From assembly GCF_020283565.1 (NCBI RefSeq), contig NC_060064.1, positions 8,546,266 to 8,610,265 of the forward strand: a DNA stretch of 64,000 nt, given 5' to 3'. Position numbers and translations under genes: made by a program. The stretch comes from Trifolium pratense. Taxonomy: Eukaryota; Streptophyta; Magnoliopsida; Fabales; Fabaceae. Under the pieces are notes generated by a model. The model searched no databases. It was not told the origin of the DNA and saw only the letters and a program-made list of their open reading frames with translations. This document shows, piece after piece, positions 57,903 to 64,000 of this stretch. The first letter of the stretch is position 1. Every line of letters begins with the position of its first letter.

Positions 57903-58260
57903 TGTGGATGTCTTGCCTAGAGGGAATTTGAACCGTAGTTTACTCCTTAGTGTTTTGGACACAGAAGCTATTTGGCACGCTCGAAGCCCTGGCTGGTCAC
58001 GGCCGTGGCAGGCTCTGCTGATGGAGAATCAACTTTTAACTTTCTATTTTCCCATTTTATTGTCCACTATATGTATTAAACCCTTCATCCATTGGAATCC
58101 AACGAATGATATGTTACTCATGGCTATATAAAGGTCTTCTTTCACTTGTAAACTCATCAAGCTTCACATTGTAAACATTGGTACAATATCAATAAAGTTC
58201 TTTCTTCCATTTTCTCTTGTGTTCATAGTTTAGTTTATTTCCTTTTGTGGTTGTTCACCA
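57903..58260 (+). mobile_element. Possible LTR fragment or solo LTR
   Basis: The block begins tgtggatgtc and ends ggttgttca, has a GC-rich core (ctggctggtcacggccgtgg), then a TATATAAAG box (about 58125) and an AATAAAG signal (about 58191), the order seen in copia LTRs. No target duplication or partner was found. Confidence 0.4.
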
Positions 58261-59222
58261 TGATCAGAGGTGAGTAGTCCACTTGCCTTGGAGTTGCAAG
58301 GAGTTTTTTAGTGGAGGTTATGTGATTTCTATTCTTATATCATCTTGTTTTGATTAATCTAGTCTTATGCATTATTTGTCTTGTAAACATGATGATATTA
58401 TGTTTGCTTGTTTGAGATCGAAATTGAAATACCGAGAGGTGAAGGTTAATATCGGACATATAAGACTAGACAAGGAGTTTTTTTTTTTTGACACAAGACT
58501 AGAGTTGGAAGCATGATTATAGCAACAACCGGTGCAATACATAAGATAATATCATAGATAACTTGATAACTAGCATTGTCCTTTTTAGAATGAGAAAAAC
58601 AATATGCATAATTTTATCCTTTCACTCGATCGTAGCCATCTTTTTCGCCACGTCACCTCACTTAACCTCACTTTCTTGATATGACAAGGAATGTTGAAAC
58701 ATTCTTATTGGTTGAATGTGTACAGTTTTTTTATTCCGTCTGCTTATATCCATTAAACTCTTTTAGAATACAAACAATTACGTTAATTAATTTCTGTAAT
58801 AGATTTTTTCCTTTTCCGGAAAACTAACTCAATCTTAAACTTTCTATAAAAATCGCTCCAAAGATCTATGGTCAGAAATAATACAATAAAATCAAATATC
58901 ACCTTATAAAAAACACGCATTTGTCTCACCGAAAACAAGAAGAGTGAATATCCATTTTGATCCCCATAAATTTTTGTACAGGTCAATACAATTTTTTTAA
59001 AAAAAATAAAATTCAAATTAGTCCATAACATTTCATATTGGAGACAAGCTAGTCTCCAATTTGTTATAAAATAGGGACTAATTTAACCCAATATAAAAAT
59101 ATCAAAGACTAATTGAGTTTTATTTTTGTTAGGCCTAAATCGTACCGTTTTTTTTTAATAAAAGATCAAAATGAGTCTTCACTCAAACACAAATAAGCCG
59201 TTCAGAATATGAATTTATTTGA
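58261..59222. other. Intergenic DNA, no gene recognised
   Basis: AT-rich sequence with a poly-T run at about 58480. A 'ggagacaagctagtctcc' palindrome lies at about 59038-59056 within a loose inverted repeat (58960-59130) related to the 'agggacta' MITE type. Confidence 0.5.
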
Positions 59223-59671
59223 TACTCCCCCCCGTCTCAATATAATTGTCACATTTTATCACTGCACACTTGCCGATGTATAATTTTGATCGTGAATATA
59301 TTTTGTTGTGTATTATTAAAAATTATGAAAAATTGATATTTTGATAGTACTCATTGAGACAAATCTAATAAGACCCCATATGCTAATATTTATATTTATA
59401 CATTAATAAAAAAACGAAAATGCTAAATAGTGCCCCAAGACACTGGTTAAACATGTTAAAGTATAAATTTTGTCTCGAAATGTGTGTATTCAATACCTCA
59501 AAAGTATAAAAAGTTGTCTTTTCCATGTTAATTTTATTTTTTATTTCCTTTTTTGGTATGCTTAACGAGTGTCATGGGAGCACTGTTTAACAACACTCAA
59601 TAAAAAAAATGGTCAAAGTAGCTTATATGAATAGTGCACAAGGTGACAATTATTTTGGGACGGAGGGAGTA
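59223..59671. mobile_element. Stowaway-like MITE split by a second MITE
   Basis: The ends are tactcccccccgtctcaata (then attgtcac) and the inverse gtgacaattattttgggacg (then gagggagta). Between them, 59420-59592 carries the tgctaaatagtgcccc family, whose first copy is at 17229-17404. The inner one is therefore the later insertion. Confidence 0.7.
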
Positions 59672-60260
59672 TAATGGTAAGGTAAGGAAGCTCCGCAACT
59701 CCAACATCAAATCGGGCAATTCCTCTTGCAGCCCGCCCTTGTGACATCAACAAACAAAGCGAGTTGAGCATGAAGACTTTATCGGAGATGACTTCTCTCA
59801 ATAGGCAAGTAGCGCCCAATCGAGATTCTTTCATACCCACTCGGTCAATTCTATGAAATTCTTTCACATTGAAGAATATATAATTCAATTGAAATCGAAT
59901 GAAAGACACATTTCAACATTTCTAAAGAAAATTAAATTGGTCATTAATATTTTAGACCAATAAAAAATAGCGAACACCCATATACCGATCTCTTATAAAT
60001 AAAATTTAATGTCATATTATTTTATTTTCATATAAATATGATTTTTTAAAAAAAATTTATTAGATGGATTGCTTTACAAATACTATACTCAACCAAAAAA
60101 AAAAATCTCGATTTAGATGGATTGCTTTAAGAATTGTTACCTAAAAATATTTTCTTAAAAGATTTAGTCAAAAAAAAAATCCCACCAGATAAATGTCTAT
60201 TAAAAAATTTAAAATTACATAATAATTTTGACATAATTTAATTTTTAGTATAATATTTAA
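59672..60260. promoter_or_regulatory. Upstream region of the second eIF5 gene
   Basis: No gene is visible. From about 60165 the sequence is related to 18870-19050 upstream of copy 1, so the shared promoter segment starts there. 59690-59890 is less AT-rich and may be an old repeat. Confidence 0.5.
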
Positions 60261-61345
60261 GGAGAGAAGAAAAGAAAAGAATACTCGAGCCGCAAATAAA
60301 ACAGAATACGCGACTGCGTTTCCTTCTCCTCTCGTTAATCTCTGTGAGTTGATAATAAAGAACTCGGAAATATTTCTACACGAAAAGGTGTGCCAAAATT
60401 TAGGGTTTTTGTTTTTTCACTTCAATTTTATGTCTTTGTTATGTGTTTAGTGATATGAAATTGTTGTGAATCTCTGTTATTGGAAACCTGTAAATTGTTA
60501 ATTATGATGTTTTTGAGATTGGTTTGTGAAATTTGAATTCAGTAGGTTAGATTTTGAGCTTGATTTTGAAATTATGGAACCTTCAACAGGACTTGAATTT
60601 GTATGTATGTGATAACTGATAAGTTACCCTCACAAGCACATTGATTTTGTATGAAGGGGAAAAAAGACGAAATAGTGATAACTTTTTTATTGATTATTCT
60701 GTCGAAGAAGGGTAGTTTTAGATGAAATACATTGCAAGTTTTGAGGGGTTTGATTTGATATATGCTTTAATCTCGATTTATCTGTTTTTTAGGTTTAGGT
60801 TATAATGAATGTTTAGGTTTAAATTAAGCATGTTGGAGGTGTTCGATAGATGTTTTAATCTGGATTGAATTTGATTTGTTTCTTAGATTTAGGTTTTCAT
60901 GTTTTATAAGAATGCTAGGGTTTTACGTTTAGGTTACATTCAAATGTTTTTTTAGAGTCGAATGTCATTTACAAATTTATGTAGCTGATTACTGCCTTCA
61001 TTAATGATTTTAGGCTTGGTTATTATTGTTTTGTTGATCTATTTGATATTAAATGTAACATGCTTAAATAATTTAAGCTATTTGCAAGCTGCTTGTGACA
61101 AATATTGTTATTTTTCGCTTCAGGCGGGAAATACTATATCTTTGCAATAATTATTCACTACATCTGTCCTTGTCGTATTTGATAGTTTTTGCGTTATGTT
61201 TTGTTATTCAGCCATTAATTGGCATTATTGTTGTGGGTTAAACTACTTTTGTCTGCTGTTATATTGTCGTCTTTTTGAAGTGTTATTGATATAAAATATT
61301 TTACTGTTGTAACTGAAATAATGTTAGATTCTGTTGTTGATTCAG
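60261..61345 (+). other. Leader exon and leader intron of eIF5 copy 2
   Basis: The intron acceptor is GATTCAG|GATTCC at 61345/61346, equal to that of copy 1. Long parts of the intron match copy 1 (for example gatttgatatatgctttaat, catgttttata), with indels. The donor is not certain: the leader exon near 60300-60390 has diverged and several GT sites are possible. A TATA box was not identified. Confidence 0.6.
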
Positions 61346-61406
61346 GATTCCTGCTAGTTCTGCGGTAGCAGATTCCGAGGTGAAGGTGCACGTTGAAGTT
61401 TCTTTC

Positions 61407-61598
61407 ATGTTTGAACAGGAAACCATCCATTTGGGAGCAATTGAGTTGCTTAGAGAGTGTTTTTGGTCTTCTAAGAAAAAGAACAAGCCGTTACCTAGAA
61501 AACTCAGCTGTATGTATCGTGCCCCATACCAGGAATATACTGAGCTCTGTTGTTTCTATCTGCAGCCTCCTCCAATCTCTGAAGGAGAGTCTTTGTGA
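61407..61598 (+). CDS. Upstream ORF (63 codons) in the eIF5 copy 2 leader
   Basis: Position, length and the 76-base distance to the main ATG are identical to copy 1. The start context is again poor (T at -3, T at +4). Compared with copy 1, seven bases differ, of which five change the residue (K to R, I to L, H to Y twice, A to P). The reading frame is kept, but the peptide has changed faster than the main protein. Confidence 0.65.
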   Translation: MFEQETIHLGAIELLRECFWSSKKKNKPLPRKLSCMYRAPYQEYTELCCFYLQPPPISEGESL

Positions 61599-61674
61599 TC
61601 TTTATCAGCAAATCAACGTTACTAACTGTGATATTCTGTTCTGTTTATCTGAGACCTCCTGCATTTAATTCATC

Positions 61675-62994
61675 ATGGCCTTACAGAACATTGGTGCTGG
61701 CAACAGTGATGATGCCTTCTACAGGTATAAGATGCCTAGAATGATTACCAAAATTGAGGGCAGAGGCAATGGCATCAAAACGAATATTGTCAATATGGTT
61801 GATATTGCAAAAGCTTTAGCAAGGCCGGCTGCTTACACAACAAAGTATTTTGGTTGTGAACTTGGAGCACAGTCAAAATTTGATGAGAAAACTGGGACTT
61901 CTCATGTCAACGGAGCACACGACACTGCAAAACTTGCTGGTCTTCTTGAGAACTTCATTAAGAAATATGTCCAGTGTTATGGTTGTGGAAATCCTGAAAC
62001 TGAGATCATAATTACCAAGAATCAAATGATCCAGATGAAATGTGCTGCTTGTGGTTTTGTGTCTGACGTGGATATGAGAGACAAGCTTACTACTTTCATC
62101 ATTAAGAACCCACCAGAAACAAAGAAAGGTTCCAAAGACAAGAAGGCCATGAGGAGAGCTGAGAAGGAGAGACTGAAGGCAGGCGAAGCAGCTGATGAGG
62201 AGCTGAAAAAACTGAAGAAAGAGGTCGTCAAGAAGAAAGTAACTTCTAAGGAAGCCACCACAAAATCAAGCTCTTCAAGGAATAAAGAAAATGGCTCTGA
62301 TGAAGATCATTCTTCTCCTACTCGAAGTCCAACTGATGAGAAGGACGATGCTGAAGATGAAGATGATGTTGAATGGCAAACAGACACATCACTGGAGGCT
62401 GCTCGTCAACGAATCCAAGAACAGTTAAGTGCTGTGACGGCTGATATGGTCATGCTGTCCACAACTGAACCTGAACCAGAGAAGGAGAAAGCAGCCACTA
62501 AGGTAAGTGATAATCCTGGTAATGGTAACTCCATGAACTACAAGACTCTGGTTGGTGAACTCAAAGCTGATTTGAAGAACGGTGCTTCGGCCAAAGAATT
62601 GGTGACCCATTGGGCATCACTTCCTGTCTCTCCACAAGAAAAGATGAGTGCTCTGTACGAAGCCCTATTTGGGGACATTGAGAAAGGGTTTGCAAAAGAA
62701 GCAATCAAGAAGAAGAACTACCTTGCTGCTGCAGTTGCTGAGGAAGAGGGTATGCCGCTGCTGTTGCTGCGTGCAATTGAGGAATTTTCTTTGAAGTCCA
62801 CTTCCTCTGCACTTAAGGAGGTTGCTCTGGTTCTGAAGGCACTCTACGATGCTGATGCGTTGGAGGAAGAACACATATTGCAGTGGTATCAAGAAGGGCT
62901 GAAAAGTGATAACAAGAACTCTCAGATTTGGAAGAACGTTAAACCCTTCATTGAGTGGCTTCAGAGTGCAGAATCAGAGTCCGAGGAAGAGTAA
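61675..62994 (+). CDS. Eukaryotic translation initiation factor 5 (eIF5), copy 2
   Basis: The protein has 439 residues, the same length as copy 1, and all features are kept: Arg17 arginine finger, CYGC/CAAC zinc site, charged linker and W2 domain with acidic-aromatic ends. Three substitutions (G to A and K to N in the linker, A to G in the W2 domain) are the only protein differences, against about fifteen silent ones. That pattern shows purifying selection on both copies. The ATG context is strong (A at -3, G at +4). The CDS is intronless. The polyadenylation signal is at 63053. The gene lies 4.3 kb downstream of CLPP3 on the same strand. Confidence 0.97.
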   Translation: MALQNIGAGNSDDAFYRYKMPRMITKIEGRGNGIKTNIVNMVDIAKALARPAAYTTKYFGCELGAQSKFDEKTGTSHVNGAHDTAKLAGLLENFIKKYVQCYGCGNPETEIIITKNQMIQMKCAACGFVSDVDMRDKLTTFIIKNPPETKKGSKDKKAMRRAEKERLKAGEAADEELKKLKKEVVKKKVTSKEATTKSSSSRNKENGSDEDHSSPTRSPTDEKDDAEDEDDVEWQTDTSLEAARQRIQEQLSAVTADMVMLSTTEPEPEKEKAATKVSDNPGNGNSMNYKTLVGELKADLKNGASAKELVTHWASLPVSPQEKMSALYEALFGDIEKGFAKEAIKKKNYLAAAVAEEEGMPLLLLRAIEEFSLKSTSSALKEVALVLKALYDADALEEEHILQWYQEGLKSDNKNSQIWKNVKPFIEWLQSAESESEEE

Positions 62995-63468
62995 TGTGCC
63001 GTGCTGTCCGGGATTGTTTGCGTTTTTTGCTTTGGCCGTGTCTTTTATTTTGAATAAAAAGGGGTCTTGTTTTTACCCTTGTGTCGTTGTGTTCAGTTTT
63101 AAAACTTCGACATTGTGGTGTGTCTTTGTTTCTGGCTCGTTAAGTTATTGATCTCTTCCATAGTGTCCGTCCTCTTTTGATCTTTGTTTTAGAACATGGA
63201 ATTGTGATGTGTGTTTGTGTTTTTATTGAACTCTTCCGTATTATTATTATATTTTAATTTTATCTTATTTGGTTTTTAATGTGTTCGTATTAGTGGTTAT
63301 TACTCCGCTCTACATCTCATTCGGCTATTGAATTAGTCCAATGATTGATATTGGGTTTGATGGAACTACATTGAACAATGATTTGCCAGGGCATATTTTC
63401 CAACAAGGAGCTATGTACTCCGTATATTAATATGAATAACTAACATATAGTACTACATTGATTCACTT
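62995..63468. other. Trailer and downstream flank of eIF5 copy 2
   Basis: The sequence follows copy 1 (21688-22135) through the trailer, the short ATT run and the block 'ccaatgattga', 'gatggaactaca' and 'ttgattcactttttcaa', where homology to copy 1 ends and CLPP3-derived sequence begins. Confidence 0.7.
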
Positions 63469-64000
63469 TTTCAATGAACCTGAAAAAGGAATTTTTGCTT
63501 ATATATGAAACTAGAAGGAATATTTTTTATAATCAAGACCGGAGGGGGTATGTGGTAAAAGAATGGAAGAACAGAGGGAAAATGAAATGGAACTGAAGAT
63601 TTATTATCTGATAATGTGTGTGTTTGTGATTTGATTTGTTTGAGCAGGTGGATGATATGACTGAAGATTTTATAATTAGTCAGCTTTTGTTTTTGGATGC
63701 TGATGATCCTAAGAAAGACATCAAGTTGTTTATTAATTCACCTGGTGGTTCTGTTACTGCGGCATGCAAGCAAATCCAAAACTGACCTGGAATAAATGGG
63801 AAGCTCAAGAAAACCAGGATTAGTTGCTCCAAATGCCAATCCAAAACTGACCTGGAATAAATGGGAAGCTCAAGAAAACTTACAAGTTAAGAAGAAATTT
63901 CCCTCAGAGGAAACACTAACTGATGTATGAGTTAAATGATTGCATTGCTTTCATACTCAAAAACAGATCTATCACCTCCAACAAGTATTATAGGGATTTC
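63469..64000 (+). pseudogene. Rearranged CLPP3 fragment (exon 2 joined to exon 5)
   Basis: From about 63469 the sequence follows CLPP3 intron 1, starting inside the MITE there (gaacctgaaaa...), then exon 2 (63648 to about 63761), and jumps at the exon 2 border straight into exon 5 sequence, ending with the same stop region (about 63928) and trailer. Exon 1 (transit peptide), exon 3 and exon 4 are missing, so Ser162 and His187 are lost. The exon 5 part has an internal duplication of about 40 bp (ccaaaactgacctggaataa at 63773 and 63840). It runs off the right edge. It cannot make a ClpP subunit. Confidence 0.9.

Overview
The window is nuclear DNA of a flowering plant. Genes have spliced introns with GT-AG borders, plastid-targeted and cytosolic housekeeping proteins are present, and most of the sequence is transposable elements. 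The flavour of the genes and repeats suggests a papilionoid legume (Medicago/Trifolium/Pisum/Vicia relatives); that assignment is a judgement from memory and is not proven by the sequence.

Layout. 1-9886 is a tandem array of a roughly 38-bp monomer, itself arranged in a higher-order unit of 3,830 bp, interrupted by a 3.2-kb truncated chromovirus (gag-protease-RT) and ending in a 170-bp-arm palindrome. 9887-18678 is AT-rich repeat wreckage: a SINE relic, two diverged copies of one repeat, a 343-bp Mutator-type MITE with a perfect 9-bp target duplication, a Helitron 3' end, and a 1.5-kb Pack-MULE that captured a histone H4 gene, now broken. 18.9-28.2 kb holds three host genes: an eIF5 gene with a leader intron and an upstream ORF (+ strand), a 200-residue RING-CH membrane protein (7 exons, - strand), and a small plastid-type protein with a CHORD-like Cys/His pattern (2 exons, - strand).

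28.2-52.8 kb is a five-level nest of mobile elements. A 'ctctctgttcc' MITE holds a Tourist/Harbinger-like element (TSD TAA). That holds a Ty1/copia Sirevirus (LTRs 28772-29859 and 50950-52009, TSD tatat, gag and pol open). The Sirevirus holds both a 2.4-kb solo LTR (TSD gactt) and an 8.8-kb non-coding LTR element (TSD cttag) whose 2.8-kb LTRs are almost identical. The Sirevirus also carries a third ORF downstream of pol, broken by the two insertions. On the opposite strand it carries a small intact gene with its own TATA box, encoding an acidic 101-residue protein with two SUMO-interaction-like motifs. This is the most unusual item in the window.

52.8-64 kb returns to host genes: a SINE, the five-exon nuclear CLPP3 gene for the plastid Clp protease (300 residues, catalytic Ser162/His187/Asp236 present), a second eIF5 gene nearly identical in protein to the first, and a rearranged CLPP3 fragment directly downstream of it. 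The two eIF5 copies share promoter, leader, uORF, CDS and 3' flank, so they come from a segmental duplication; the CLPP3 fragment was joined to the second copy by a later rearrangement. Coordinates of exons come from reading splice sites and continuity of protein families by eye; no alignment or transcript evidence was available.
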